A stretch of 64,000 nucleotides of DNA from Streptomyces sp. Je 1-332 (lineage in GTDB: Bacteria > Actinomycetota > Actinomycetes > Streptomycetales > Streptomycetaceae): positions 5,022,001-5,086,000 of the forward strand of contig NZ_CP160402.1 of assembly GCF_040730185.1 (NCBI RefSeq). The letters are read 5' to 3'. The translations under genes were made by a program, and so were the position numbers. Below the pieces are notes generated by a model. It was not told the origin of the DNA, ran no database searches, and saw only the letters and a list, made by a program, of their open reading frames with translations. Positions within the stretch are counted from its first letter, which is position 1; each line of letters starts with the position of its first letter. Below are positions 36,816 to 46,306 of this stretch, in pieces.

Positions 36816-37162
36816 GCCGGCCCCTGCCGCTCCCTGCGTACCGAGAACGCGACGAACCCCGCCCCGAGGCCGAGGAACGCCGTCCCGCCGATCAAGTACG
36901 GGGTCGTGTCGACCCCGGCGCCCGTGTCGGCGAGGCGGTCCTCCGCGGCGGCGGTGTTCTTGGCGGCGGCGGTGCTCTCCGAGGTGGCGGCGCTCTGCGA
37001 GTTCAGCGTCGCGCGGCGCTGTTCGGTGTGGACGACCCGGGGGGCGTCGGGGGCCTCCGGGGATCTGAAAGTCGCCGTCGCGTTCGCGGAGGGAACGAAC
37101 CACAGGGCGCCGAGGAGGGCCCCTGCGGCGGTGGCGGTCAGCAACGATCGACGTGCGGACAC
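36809..37162 (-). CDS. LAXTG sortase-anchored surface protein
   Basis: 117 residues: signal peptide (cleavage near ANA-TAT, about residue 28), a short Ala/Ser/Thr-rich stretch, and a C-terminal sorting signal: LADTG near residue 78, a hydrophobic segment (about 88-107) and RRER at the end. Class E sortases of Streptomyces cut at LAXTG, so the mature product would be a 50-residue peptide linked to the wall. Function unknown. ATG 37162. Confidence 0.8.
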   Translation of the reverse strand: MSARRSLLTATAAGALLGALWFVPSANATATFRSPEAPDAPRVVHTEQRRATLNSQSAATSESTAAAKNTAAAEDRLADTGAGVDTTPYLIGGTAFLGLGAGFVAFSVRRERQGPAY

Positions 37163-37272
37163 GGAATCGGATCCCCCTTGTGGCGCTGGCGAATTGGCCG
37201 TGTGGGGCGATGGTAATGAAAGGCGCGGGTCGCGGGAAAGTCGCGGGGGCCATGGGTCGTACGCTCCGACTC

Positions 37273-37641
37273 ATGAGCACACCTGAGACATCACGTTTTG
37301 TACGGCTCCGCGTCGAATTGGTGGTGGAGGTCGACGGATCCGGCGAGCTGGCGTCCTCGGCCCTGCGCCGGATCGCGGAGGACGAGCACATGCCCGCCGA
37401 GGAGCGAGTGCACGCCGAGACGGCCGTCAAGGAGGACGACGCGGAGGCGCTCGCCTATCTGGTGGACCCGTTCGACCTGGTCAGCGGCGTGCCGGGAGTG
37501 GAGCTCACGCAGGCCTCCTGGAGCAGCGAGCAGATCGACTACGACCCCGATTCGCCGGACTGGGGCCCGGACGAGGATGATGACGACGACGAGGCCGATG
37601 AGGACATGGCCCGGGACGGTGCTGGTGGCCGTGGGCTGTAG
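37273..37641 (+). CDS. acidic hypothetical protein
   Basis: 122 residues with a small alpha/beta part (FVRLRVELVVEVDGSGELASSALRRIAED) and a strongly acidic tail (DEDDDDDEADED). No signal or membrane helix. Not recognised beyond streptomycete conserved proteins. ATG 37273; the frame upstream is not plausible. Confidence 0.7.
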   Translation: MSTPETSRFVRLRVELVVEVDGSGELASSALRRIAEDEHMPAEERVHAETAVKEDDAEALAYLVDPFDLVSGVPGVELTQASWSSEQIDYDPDSPDWGPDEDDDDDEADEDMARDGAGGRGL

Positions 37642-37687
37642 ACGGTAGACGGTGGGCGAGAGGTCTTACGTCTAACCGGACGGAAAA

Positions 37688-37732
37688 ACGGAACCCGCAG
37701 CCCCGGACGGCAACCGCCGCCCGGGGTTCCGT
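37688..37732 (+). terminator. weak terminator hairpin
   Basis: 9-bp arms ACGGAACCC (37688-37696) and GGGTTCCGT (37724-37732), with further inner CCCCGG/CCGGGG pairing. It lies between two genes of the same strand. Confidence 0.55.
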
Positions 37733-37899
37733 CGTCTCAGAGGTGCACGGCTGTCACCGGCGCACCGCATGACGTGGTGTTCCCCACATCTTCCGCGGAA
37801 GTGGAACGGGACGAACCGGGCAGGACGTTATGCGGGATTACGGGGACTCCCGGCGTTCTTGGCGTGTTGGGGATTTCGGCAACGATGGAGAAGCGTGTG

Positions 37900-39162
37900 A
37901 TGACGGACAGTAGGCGTCGGCGCGGACGGCGCAAGGGTCTTGCGGCCGTGTCCGCTCTGGTCGGCGGCGTCCTTGTGCTCTCGGCCTGTAGCGGCGACGA
38001 CGGCGACAAGAACAGTGCCGGTGGCGGCAAGGAGTCGCAGAACCAGGTCGACGAAGCCGCCGCCAAGAAGACGTCCGAGGCCGACATCAAGATCGCGCCC
38101 AAGGACGGCTCCGACAACGCGAGCATCAACAGCGCGGCCAAGGTCACGGTGAGCAAGGGTTCGCTCACGGATGTCACGATGACGACCGAGACCGGCACCG
38201 CGGTCGAGGGGCAGATAGCTGCCGACAAGAAGAGCTGGAAGCCCAGCGGCCAGCTGGAGCGTGCGACCACGTACAAGATCTCCGCGACCGCCAAGGACTC
38301 CGACGGCCGCAAGGCGCACGAGAACTCGAAGTTCACGACGGTCTCGCCGGACAACAGCTTCATCGGGAACTTCACGCCCGAGGACGGCTCCACGGTCGGC
38401 GTGGGCATGCCGGTGTCGATCAACTTCGACAAGGCGATCACGAACAAGAAGGACGTCCAGTCCCACATCAAGGTGTCGTCGAGCAGCGGCCAGGAAGTCG
38501 TCGGCCACTGGTTCGGCAACAACCGCCTGGACTTCCGCCCCGAGGACTACTGGCAGGGCAACTCCACGGTCACCATGAAGCTGGCCCTGGACGGTGTCGA
38601 GGGCGCGGACGGCGTCACCGGCGTCCAGGAGAAGACGGTCCAGTTCAAGATCGGCCGTAACCAGGTCTCCGTGGTCGACGCCAAGACCAAGCAGATGAAG
38701 GTCATGCGGGACGGCAAGGTCGTCAAGACCATCCCGATCTCCGCGGGCTCCCCGGAGAACAAGACGTACAACGGCAAGATGGTGATCTCCGAGAAGTTCA
38801 AGGAGACCCGGATGAACGGCGCGACGGTCGGCTTCACGGACGACGACGGCAAGGGCGAGTACGACATCAAGGACGTGCCGCACGCCATGCGTCTGTCGAA
38901 CTCCGGCACGTTCATCCACGGCAACTACTGGGGCGCGAAGTCCATCTTCGGCGGCGCCAACACCAGCCACGGCTGTGTCGGCCTCGAGGACGCCAAGGGC
39001 GCGGGCGACAAGAGCACCCCGGGCGCCTGGTTCTACGACAACTCGATGGTCGGTGACGTCGTGGACGTCCGGAACACCGGCGACAAGACGGTCCAGCCCG
39101 ACAACGGCTTCAACGGCTGGGTCATGGACTGGGCCCAGTGGAAGGCCGGTTCGGCCGTCTAG
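37900..39162 (+). CDS. L,D-transpeptidase lipoprotein (Ig-like + YkuD)
   Basis: 420-residue wall enzyme making 3-3 peptidoglycan cross-links. Lipobox LVLSAC (Cys about 26), two Ig-like domains about 60-270 (the second with FTPEDGSTVGVGMPVSINFD), a YkuD domain about 275-395 with HGNYW and the catalytic SHGCVGLEDA, and a Trp-rich tail. The layout equals M. tuberculosis LdtB. ATG 37900 is preferred because GGAGAAG stands seven bases before it; ATG 37885 is in frame. Terminator follows. Confidence 0.92.
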   Translation: MTDSRRRRGRRKGLAAVSALVGGVLVLSACSGDDGDKNSAGGGKESQNQVDEAAAKKTSEADIKIAPKDGSDNASINSAAKVTVSKGSLTDVTMTTETGTAVEGQIAADKKSWKPSGQLERATTYKISATAKDSDGRKAHENSKFTTVSPDNSFIGNFTPEDGSTVGVGMPVSINFDKAITNKKDVQSHIKVSSSSGQEVVGHWFGNNRLDFRPEDYWQGNSTVTMKLALDGVEGADGVTGVQEKTVQFKIGRNQVSVVDAKTKQMKVMRDGKVVKTIPISAGSPENKTYNGKMVISEKFKETRMNGATVGFTDDDGKGEYDIKDVPHAMRLSNSGTFIHGNYWGAKSIFGGANTSHGCVGLEDAKGAGDKSTPGAWFYDNSMVGDVVDVRNTGDKTVQPDNGFNGWVMDWAQWKAGSAV

Positions 39163-39181
39163 GACGCCGAGCACGCGACGA

Positions 39182-39227
39182 ACGGCGGCGGCCCGCACCC
39201 CTCGACGGGGGTGCGGGCCGCCGCCGT
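39182..39227 (+). terminator. terminator hairpin, 20-bp perfect stem
   Basis: 39182-39201 pairs with 39208-39227 around TCGACG. It begins 20 bp after the L,D-transpeptidase stop. Confidence 0.85.
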
Positions 39228-39347
39228 CGTGGCTTCTCATCCTTCTCTCAAGCCGCCCTTACCCGACGATCAGGGGGCGTACCTAGCTTCGCGTACACGC
39301 ACGCTCGCCGACGGCCCTCGCCGTGGCCGTACCGCAGGAGTCACCGC

Positions 39348-40031
<684 letters not shown>

Positions 40032-40050
40032 CCCACTCACGCCCGCGGCG

Positions 40051-40171
40051 GACGCCGAGGACCGCCACGGCCACGGCACCCACGTCGCGTCCGTCGCGGC
40101 CGGCTCCGGCGCGAAGTCGGGCGGGGAACAAGTCGACGCTGTCGATCTACAACGCCTACTACGGCAAGTAG
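40051..40171 (+). pseudogene. scrap of a subtilisin-like (S8) protease gene
   Basis: The first frame gives DRHGHGTHVASVAAGSGAKSG, the catalytic-His block of secreted subtilases. About 25 codons later a different frame gives NKSTLSIYNAYYGK and a stop, which looks like a protease C terminus. Everything between (Asn and Ser blocks) and the 5' part are gone, so it is an internal-deletion relic of at least 600 bp. Confidence 0.6.
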
Positions 40172-40195
40172 ACCGCGGGCAGGTCATCGCGTGAG

Positions 40196-40573
40196 CTAGC
40201 CGCTCACGCCGGGCGCGGCGCCGAACGGACTGTCGATCACGTATCGCCAGTACCCGTCGGCGCCGCGTCTCGCCACGTCCGTGGCGGTGGACTTCACGAC
40301 GCCCTCGATCTCCCAGTCGACGACGAGCAGCGCGATGTCGCCGGAGACGTGCACATGGCGGGGGTGCACGGAGATGGGCAGTCCGATCGCGAGGAACGGG
40401 CCGTTCTCCCGCGCGATGGCCGCGAGGCCGTGCACCGCGTCCCCCGACTCCGGCACGAACGCGGCACTCTCCTCGTACAGTTCGTGCACCGCCCCCGGGT
40501 CCCCGCTGTTGAACCGCTCGGCGAAGGCCGCGGGGACGTCGGCGGCGCGCGTGGGCAGGGGAATGTTCGGCAT
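40196..40573 (-). CDS. SnoaL/NTF2-like small protein
   Basis: 125 residues of the cone-shaped NTF2 fold: AAFAERFNSGDPGAVHELYEE at the start, FVPESGDAVHG, then strand-rich HVSGDIALLVVDWEIEGV and GYWRYVIDSPFG. Members include ketosteroid-isomerase-like enzymes and proteins of unknown role. ATG 40573 with AGAAGGG site. Divergent from an HxlR regulator, with a CCGCACAG(A/T) direct repeat (about 40604-40620) in the 59-bp gap. Confidence 0.82.
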   Translation of the reverse strand: MPNIPLPTRAADVPAAFAERFNSGDPGAVHELYEESAAFVPESGDAVHGLAAIARENGPFLAIGLPISVHPRHVHVSGDIALLVVDWEIEGVVKSTATDVARRGADGYWRYVIDSPFGAAPGVSG

Positions 40574-40632
40574 GGGCAACCCTTCTGGCACGGCTCGACA
40601 ACCGCACAGACCGCACAGTAGGAGGCGCCCTC

Positions 40633-41025
40633 GTGACTCACCGAACGGTAAGCCAGGGCGCGGGCCAGGGGCTCCCCGACGACCCCCGGGCCCGCGTCGA
40701 GGCACCCACCCCCGGCTGCCCCGTGGAGATCACCCTCGCCGCCCTGCGCGGACGCTGGACCACCCTGATCGTCCGTGAACTGCTGCGGACCGGTTCCTAC
40801 ACGTACAGCGAACTGGCGTCCACACTGCCGGAGTTGTCGGACAAGGTGCTCACGGAGCGGCTGGGCCAGCTGGTCGCCGCGGGTGTCGTCCTGCGTACCA
40901 GGACACCTGCCTGGCCCTCCACGGTCACCTACGAACTCACCCCCCACGGGAAAGAACTCGGCCCGGTCCTGCAGGCGTTGTGGGACTGGGGAGCGAGCGT
41001 GCCGGCACCACCCACCGCAGAGTAA
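40633..41025 (+). CDS. HxlR-family transcriptional regulator
   Basis: 130 residues. Conserved redox-type GCPVEITLAALRGRWTTLIVRELL start, winged helix SELASTLPELSDKVLTERLGQLVAAGVV and C-terminal LTPHGKELGPVLQALWDWG. GTG 40633 has AGGAGG upstream. Probably controls the divergent NTF2-like gene. HxlR proteins often sense aldehydes, quinones or disulfide stress through the N-terminal Cys, here Cys29. Confidence 0.9.
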   Translation: MTHRTVSQGAGQGLPDDPRARVEAPTPGCPVEITLAALRGRWTTLIVRELLRTGSYTYSELASTLPELSDKVLTERLGQLVAAGVVLRTRTPAWPSTVTYELTPHGKELGPVLQALWDWGASVPAPPTAE

Positions 41026-41179
41026 GCCGACGTCAGCGGACGTCAGCGGACGAAGCGGGCCTTCTCGGCGGACGCCGAGTTCCGCTCCGCTTTCCGCGCC
41101 TGCATAGAGTGGTGCACCCGCGTGGCGGTCCACTTCTCGTCCCCGACAGCAGCCCATCAACGCACCGGTAGGTTTTCCC

Positions 41180-41632
41180 ATGCCCGACAATGATCCGCGC
41201 GTCTACGAGGCCACGTTCCTCCGCACTCCTTTCCAACTGCTGTTCGGCGCGGGATGGAAGAAGCTGGTGGCCTTTCGGGTGGACAGTGAAGGTGTCCTGC
41301 TCGGTGGCGCCCCGGCTCAGTACAAGAAGCAAACGGCCTTCGCGCCATGGGAAGACATCGAGTCGGTGGTCCTCTGGTACCAGAAAACGGCCGGTCAAGG
41401 AATCAACCACATAGGCCTCAGGCGCCGACCGGGGGCTCCTCGCCTTGCCGGACCGAACAGCAAGATGACGCCACAATCGGCGGAGAGAGTCGCTCCGCAC
41501 GTGGAGTACGACCTTCTCCTCGCCAGCCGCCCGATCACCTTCTGGCGCGTGGACCCAGAGGCGCTTCACGCGGCGGTCACCGCGTTCGCACCGAACGTGC
41601 CGGTACTGGTCCACCAACAAGCAGCGCAGTAG
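41180..41632 (+). CDS. hypothetical protein
   Basis: 150 residues, no signal peptide. EDIESVVLWYQ in the middle and a C-terminal FWRVDPEALHAAVTAFAPNVPV suggest a PH-like fold of the kind in small streptomycete proteins (W-x-DI-x-x-V motif). Not recognised by name. ATG 41180. Confidence 0.7.
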   Translation: MPDNDPRVYEATFLRTPFQLLFGAGWKKLVAFRVDSEGVLLGGAPAQYKKQTAFAPWEDIESVVLWYQKTAGQGINHIGLRRRPGAPRLAGPNSKMTPQSAERVAPHVEYDLLLASRPITFWRVDPEALHAAVTAFAPNVPVLVHQQAAQ

Positions 41633-41654
41633 GCCCGGCGGGCGCCCGGGAGAG

Positions 41655-42590
41655 CTAGCTCCCCGCCCCCGCCGCTCCGGCGCGCGTGGCGTCCGCTCCC
41701 CAGTTGGCGAGGAGGCGTAGCGCGTCCGCCGACGCCGAGTCCGGCTCCGCGTGGTACGTGATCAGTGACTGGTCGTGGTCGTCGGGGAGGCGGAGCGTCT
41801 CGTACGACAGGGTCAGATCGCCCACCAGGGAGTGATGCAGGCGCTTGACGCCGTGGCCCTTCTCCCGCACGTCATGCGTGGCCCACAGGCTCCGGAACTC
41901 CTCGCTCTTCACGGAGAGCTCGCCGACCAGGGCCGAGAGCAGCGGGTCGTTCGGATAGCAGCCCGCGTCCATCCGCAGGAAGCTCACGATGTCCGACGCC
42001 TTCTGGTCCCAGTCCCGGAACAGGACGCGCGACTCGGGCCGCAGAAAACAGATCCGGGCCCAGTTCCGCTCCTCCGGCGGCAGCGCACCCCAGTCGCCGA
42101 AGAGCGCGGCGGCCATGCGGTTCCAGCCGAGGATGTCCGTGCGGCGTCCTGCCACATAGGCGGGGACGCCGTCCAGCGCGTCGACGAGCTGGAGCAGCGC
42201 GGGCCGCACACGCTGCGGGCGTGCCGCGCGCTTCTTCTTGTGCTGCTTCGGCTTGGCCAGATGCGTCAGGTGGGCGTGCTCGGCGTCCGTCAGACGCAGG
42301 GCACGGGCGATCGCGTCCAGGACCTCGCCCGATACGTTGCGGCCGTTGCCCTGCTCAAGACGCGTGTAGTACGCCACGGACACCCCCGCGAGCTGCGCGA
42401 GCTCCTCGCGGCGCAGCCCCGGCACCCTCCGGTGACGCCCGAAGTTCGGCAGGCCGACATCCTCCGGCTGCAGCCGGGCCCTGCGGGTGCGCAGGAACTC
42501 GCTGAGCTCGGCGCGCCCGTCGAGGGGCTCCGGCGGCTCGGGGGCGGTGGAGTGCGCGGCGGGGGAGTGCGCTGGCTGGTCGGCGTCCAT
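41655..42590 (-). CDS. XRE-family regulator with MmyB-like ligand domain
   Basis: 311 residues. HTH about 30-95 ([21 protein letters not shown] then [38 protein letters not shown]), C-terminal MLTR_LBD-type ligand domain (about 130-290; [19 protein letters not shown]). Fatty acids are the suspected ligands in this class. ATG 42590. Divergent from an alcohol dehydrogenase, its probable target, over 118 bp. Confidence 0.9.
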   Translation of the reverse strand: MDADQPAHSPAAHSTAPEPPEPLDGRAELSEFLRTRRARLQPEDVGLPNFGRHRRVPGLRREELAQLAGVSVAYYTRLEQGNGRNVSGEVLDAIARALRLTDAEHAHLTHLAKPKQHKKKRAARPQRVRPALLQLVDALDGVPAYVAGRRTDILGWNRMAAALFGDWGALPPEERNWARICFLRPESRVLFRDWDQKASDIVSFLRMDAGCYPNDPLLSALVGELSVKSEEFRSLWATHDVREKGHGVKRLHHSLVGDLTLSYETLRLPDDHDQSLITYHAEPDSASADALRLLANWGADATRAGAAGAGS

Positions 42591-42708
42591 ACAGTCCAGT
42601 ATCCGGGGTCGTACGCAGCTGAGCCTGTCCCCACCAGTAGTAGGACCACTGGACGTACGCAAAGCCGTGACCTGGGTAGATGCCCGCAAGGCTGGCACGG
42701 TGGATGGC

Positions 42709-43767
42709 ATGACCGCACAGACCAGCACCACCACCGTCTCCGCTTACGCCGCGCCCTCCGCCAAGGCCCCCCTGGAGCGGACCACCGTCCCGCGCCGCCC
42801 CGTGGGCGCGTCCGACGTACTGATCGACATCAAGTACGCCGGCATCTGCCACTCGGACATCCACCAGGCGCGCGACGGCTGGGGCGAGGGCATCTTCCCG
42901 ATGGTGCCGGGCCACGAGATCGCCGGCGTCGTCACCGAGGTCGGCTCCGCCGTCACCAAGTTCGCGGTCGGCGACCGCGTCGGCGTCGGCTGCATGGTCG
43001 ACTCCTGCCGCGAGTGCGACAACTGCAAGGCAGGCCTTGAGCAGTACTGCGCCCAGGGCAACATCCAGACGTACAACGCCCTCGACAAGAGCGGCGAGCC
43101 CACCTACGGCGGCTACTCCACGCACATCGTCGTCGACGAGGCCTTCACCCTGCGCATCCCCGACGGCCTGTCCCTGGACGTCGCCGCGCCGCTCCTGTGC
43201 GCCGGCATCACCACGTACTCCCCGCTCCACCGCTGGAACGCGGGCCCCGGCAAGAAGGTCGCCGTCGTCGGCCTCGGCGGTCTCGGCCACATGGGCGTCA
43301 AGATCGCGCACGCCATGGGCGCGGAGGTCACCGTCCTCTCGCAGACCCTGCGTAAGAAGGACGACGGCCTGAAGCTGGGCGCCGACCACTACTACGCGAC
43401 CAGCGACGAGTCGACGTTCGAACAGCTCGCCGGTTCCTTCGACCTGATCCTCTCGACGGTCTCCGCGCCGCTGCCCCTGGACAAGTACCTGGGCCTGCTG
43501 CGCCCGGAGGGTTCCTTCGTGAACGTCGGCGCCCCCGAGGAGCCGGTCTCGCTCAACCTGTTCTCCGTGATCGGCGGCGGCAAGACCCTCGCGGGCTCCA
43601 TGATCGGCGGCATCCGCGAGACCCAGGACATGCTGGACTTCTGCGCCGAGCACGGCCTGGGTTCGGAGATCGAGCTGATCGACGCCGACCAGATCAACGA
43701 GGCGTACGAGCGCGTGCTCGCCAGTGACGTGCGCTACCGCTTCGTGATCGACGCGTCGACGATCTGA
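42709..43767 (+). CDS. zinc-dependent alcohol dehydrogenase (cinnamyl-type)
   Basis: 352 residues of the MDR superfamily. Catalytic Zn: GICHSDIHQ and GHEIAGVV; structural Zn: [15 protein letters not shown]; cofactor loop [15 protein letters not shown]. AdhC/YahK-like, NADP(H)-dependent aldehyde reductases by resemblance. ATG 42709. Stop codon lies in the first unit of a 15-bp tandem repeat, followed by a hairpin. Confidence 0.92.
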   Translation: MTAQTSTTTVSAYAAPSAKAPLERTTVPRRPVGASDVLIDIKYAGICHSDIHQARDGWGEGIFPMVPGHEIAGVVTEVGSAVTKFAVGDRVGVGCMVDSCRECDNCKAGLEQYCAQGNIQTYNALDKSGEPTYGGYSTHIVVDEAFTLRIPDGLSLDVAAPLLCAGITTYSPLHRWNAGPGKKVAVVGLGGLGHMGVKIAHAMGAEVTVLSQTLRKKDDGLKLGADHYYATSDESTFEQLAGSFDLILSTVSAPLPLDKYLGLLRPEGSFVNVGAPEEPVSLNLFSVIGGGKTLAGSMIGGIRETQDMLDFCAEHGLGSEIELIDADQINEAYERVLASDVRYRFVIDASTI

Positions 43768-43824
43768 GCAGGCCCGCTCTGAGCAGGCCCGCTCTGAGCA
43801 GGCCCGCTCTGAGCACGCCCGCTC
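43765..43824 (+). repeat. four 15-bp tandem repeats
   Basis: TGAGCAGGCCCGCTC x4 (last copy with one change), starting exactly at the alcohol dehydrogenase stop codon. A multiple of three, so every unit carries an in-frame TGA. Confidence 0.9.
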
Positions 43825-43831
43825 CAGCCTG

Positions 43832-43868
43832 GGGCCGCATGGCCGGAACTCGACTCGGCCTGCGGCCC
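43832..43868 (+). terminator. terminator hairpin after the alcohol dehydrogenase
   Basis: GGGCCGCA-T-GGCC (43832-43844) pairs with GGCC-TGCGGCCC (43857-43868) with one bulged T; loop of 12 bases. Confidence 0.65.
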
Positions 43869-43985
43869 TAGGCCGCATTGCGCACCAGGTGGGGGGCCAT
43901 GTGACCGATGCCGGGGGCAGGGCGCGTGCCTAGGGTGGTGGACATCAGCACGGCACTTCAGACGAAGCAGGGAAGAGGTCGCACG

Positions 43986-44369
43986 ATGTCCATCGCGCTC
44001 AACCACACCATCGTCGCCGCCAAGGACAAGAAGGCGTCCGCTCAGTTCCTCGCCGACATCCTGGGCCTCGAAGTGAGCCCCCAGTACGGGCCGTTCATCC
44101 CCGTCGAGATCCCGAACGGCGTCACGCTCGACTACATGGAGAGCGGCGAACCGATCACCCCGCAGCACTACGCCTTCCTGGTCTCCGAGGACGACTTCGA
44201 CGCCATCTTCGGCCGCATCAAGGACGCGGGGCTCACCTACTGGGCCGACCCGCACCACACGGTCGTGGGCGAGATCAACACCAACGACGGCGGCCGGGGC
44301 GCGTACTGGGACGACCCGGACGGCCACAGCCTGGAGATCCTCACCAGGCCGTACGGCAGCGGAAGCTAG
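43986..44369 (+). CDS. VOC/glyoxalase-fold protein
   Basis: 127 residues: LNHTIVAAKDKKASAQFLADILGL at the start, LDYMES, HYAFLVSEDDFDAIFGRIK and a final YWDDPDGHSLEILTRPY, one vicinal-oxygen-chelate module set. Metal ligands His7 and the late Glu are in place. Substrate unknown. ATG 43986. Its 3' end overlaps the convergent hydrolase by 4 bp. Confidence 0.88.
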   Translation: MSIALNHTIVAAKDKKASAQFLADILGLEVSPQYGPFIPVEIPNGVTLDYMESGEPITPQHYAFLVSEDDFDAIFGRIKDAGLTYWADPHHTVVGEINTNDGGRGAYWDDPDGHSLEILTRPYGSGS

Positions 44370-45178
44370 GACCCGACCTCCGCCAGGAAACCCAGCACGA
44401 GCGGCGTCGCGACCTCCGCGAACTCCTCGAAGTACGCGTGCCGCGCACCGGAGATGAGCCGCATCCGCGCCCCGGGGACACGTTCCGCGAGCAAGGGCGC
44501 GTTGGCGGCCGGGTTGAACGCGTCGTCGGCCCCGTGCACGACGAGGGTCGGCGCCGCGATCCGCGGCAGCGCGTCCCAGGCGTCGTGCCGCGCGCTGGCC
44601 CGCAGATGGCGCCGACGGGCGTGCGGGGGCATGTCCGGATCGCCGAGGGTGTGAAACACCTGCCGTTCCCCCTGCCGGGCGAGCCAGCCGGGGGTGTACA
44701 TCAGCTCCAGCAGGGCCCGCCGCGCTGCCGCCGCGTCGCCCTGCCCGAGCGCGGCGCGCACCTCCGGCCCGCGTTCGACGCCGTGCGGCGCCCCCGGCGA
44801 CGTACAGCCGAGGACGAGCCGGTCCACCCGCTCCGGATGGTCGGCGGCCAGCCACTGGGCGACCCGGCCGCCCATCGACGTTCCGTACACATGCGCGCGG
44901 TCGATACCCGCGTGGTCGAGCACGGCGACGACGTCGCGGGCGAAGCCGGGCGTGCTGTAGCTGTCGGTGTCGGGGCGGCCGCTCTCGCCGGTGCCGCGCC
45001 AGTCCAGTACGACGGTCGTGTACGCGGCATCGAAGCCACCCCGCACCGGGTCCCACCAGCGGCGGCTGTTGGACTGCCCGCTGAGCAGGACCAGGGGGCG
45101 GCCGGAGCCGTGGACCTCGTAGTGCAGGGCGGTGCCGTCGGCGGCTTCAGCGAAGGGCATGGGGTGAACCGTAGCCAT
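44366..45178 (-). CDS. alpha/beta hydrolase
   Basis: 270 residues. Oxyanion GQSNSRRWW, nucleophile elbow GTSMGG, acid VHGADDAFN and His in SGARHAYFEEF. Resembles 3-oxoadipate enol-lactonase/peroxidase-like hydrolases; substrate not known. ATG 45178, alternatively 45160. Divergent from the phosphotransferase gene with only 25 bp between starts. Confidence 0.9.
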   Translation of the reverse strand: MATVHPMPFAEAADGTALHYEVHGSGRPLVLLSGQSNSRRWWDPVRGGFDAAYTTVVLDWRGTGESGRPDTDSYSTPGFARDVVAVLDHAGIDRAHVYGTSMGGRVAQWLAADHPERVDRLVLGCTSPGAPHGVERGPEVRAALGQGDAAAARRALLELMYTPGWLARQGERQVFHTLGDPDMPPHARRRHLRASARHDAWDALPRIAAPTLVVHGADDAFNPAANAPLLAERVPGARMRLISGARHAYFEEFAEVATPLVLGFLAEVGS

Positions 45179-45203
45179 CCGCCGTCCTCGCTAGGGTGCC
45201 GGG

Positions 45204-46190
45204 ATGACCGGGACACCCATCGAGGTACCAGAGAGCTTCGCGCTGAGCACGGTCCAGCGGGAGGGCGAGCGGGGCAGGGCCTGGCTCGCGACACTTCCCG
45301 AGCTGGCCGGTGATCTGCTCCGGCGCTGGAAGTGCGAGCCGACGGAGGCGGTCACGCACGGGCAGGTCGGCATCATCGTCCCCGTGAGACGGACGCACGA
45401 CGGGATGCCCGCCGTCCTGAAGATCTCCTTCCCGCACCCCGGCAACGTGCACGAGCCGGACGCCTTCGCGGTGTGGTCGGGCCGGGGCGCGGTCCGGCTG
45501 TACGAGCGGGACGACGCGCGGTTCGCGATGCTCCTTGAGCGGGCCGGGGCTGCGGCCGGAGCGGGCGGGGGTTCGTTGGCCGACGTGGAGGACACCGACG
45601 AGGCGGTGGCCGTGGTCGGGCGCCTGGCGCGCCGCCTCGCCGTGCCCGCGCCGCCGGGGCTGCCGCGGATGAGCTCGCTCGTGGCCGAGTGGGAGTGTGA
45701 ACTGCGGGACGAGGACCGGGAGTTGGGGTCACCGCTGCCGGCCCGCGTGGTGGCCGCCGCGATCGGGACCGTGCGGGAACTGGGCCGGGATCAGCCCGAC
45801 ACCCTCATCCACGGGGACCTGCACTTCACCAACGTACTGAGGTCGGAGAGGCCGGAGGGGTCGGAGGGGGCGGAGAGGTCGGAGGGGTCCGAAGGGCCGG
45901 AGCGAGACCCCTGGCTCGCCATCGACCCCAAGGGCTACGTCGGCGACCCGGCGTACGACTCGATCACGCTGCTCCGCAGCCGTTTCGAGCCCTTGCTCAC
46001 CGCGCCCGATCCACGGGCCGCGGCCCTGCGCAGACTCGCCGTCTTCGCCGACGCGGCGGAGGTCGACCGCGAACGGGCCAGGCGGTGGGCGCAGGCGCGG
46101 GCGGTGACGGCGGCGCACTGGGGGATGCGGCACGGCGACCCCGCGTGGATGGTCAAGGCGACGGAGGCGCTCGCGGAGGCGCTGACGTGA
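45204..46190 (+). CDS. aminoglycoside/hydroxyurea phosphotransferase-like kinase
   Basis: 328 residues, APH(6)-type. Nucleotide Lys in AVLKISFPH, catalytic HGDLHFTN, metal Asp in IDPKGYVGDPAYD. Between the catalytic loop and the DPKG block is an extra Ser/Glu/Gly-rich stretch of about 20 residues made by a DNA repeat. Could modify an aminoglycoside-like drug or hydroxyurea; resistance cannot be concluded. ATG 45204. Confidence 0.85.
   Translation: MTGTPIEVPESFALSTVQREGERGRAWLATLPELAGDLLRRWKCEPTEAVTHGQVGIIVPVRRTHDGMPAVLKISFPHPGNVHEPDAFAVWSGRGAVRLYERDDARFAMLLERAGAAAGAGGGSLADVEDTDEAVAVVGRLARRLAVPAPPGLPRMSSLVAEWECELRDEDRELGSPLPARVVAAAIGTVRELGRDQPDTLIHGDLHFTNVLRSERPEGSEGAERSEGSEGPERDPWLAIDPKGYVGDPAYDSITLLRSRFEPLLTAPDPRAAALRRLAVFADAAEVDRERARRWAQARAVTAAHWGMRHGDPAWMVKATEALAEALT
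45840..45905 (+). repeat. short-repeat insert inside the phosphotransferase gene
   Basis: Degenerate units of GGTCGGAGGGG/GGCCGGAG; six copies in 66 bp, encoding RSERPEGSEGAERSEGSEG. In frame and between two active-site motifs. Confidence 0.8.
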
Positions 46191-46306
46191 CGCGCTGACG
46201 GGAGGCCTCCGCACGGGGTGTTCGCCGGGGCGTTCGCGCGGGGCGTTCGCGGGGGGCGGAACGCCGATCACTGCCCGCAGGGCCGGGCGGCTCCTACGCT
46301 GAGAGG

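Noticed and set aside
43765-43824. Possible CRISPR-like array
   Set aside because: Units are 15 bp with no spacers, so it is a simple tandem repeat. No cas gene or spacer-bearing array exists in the window.
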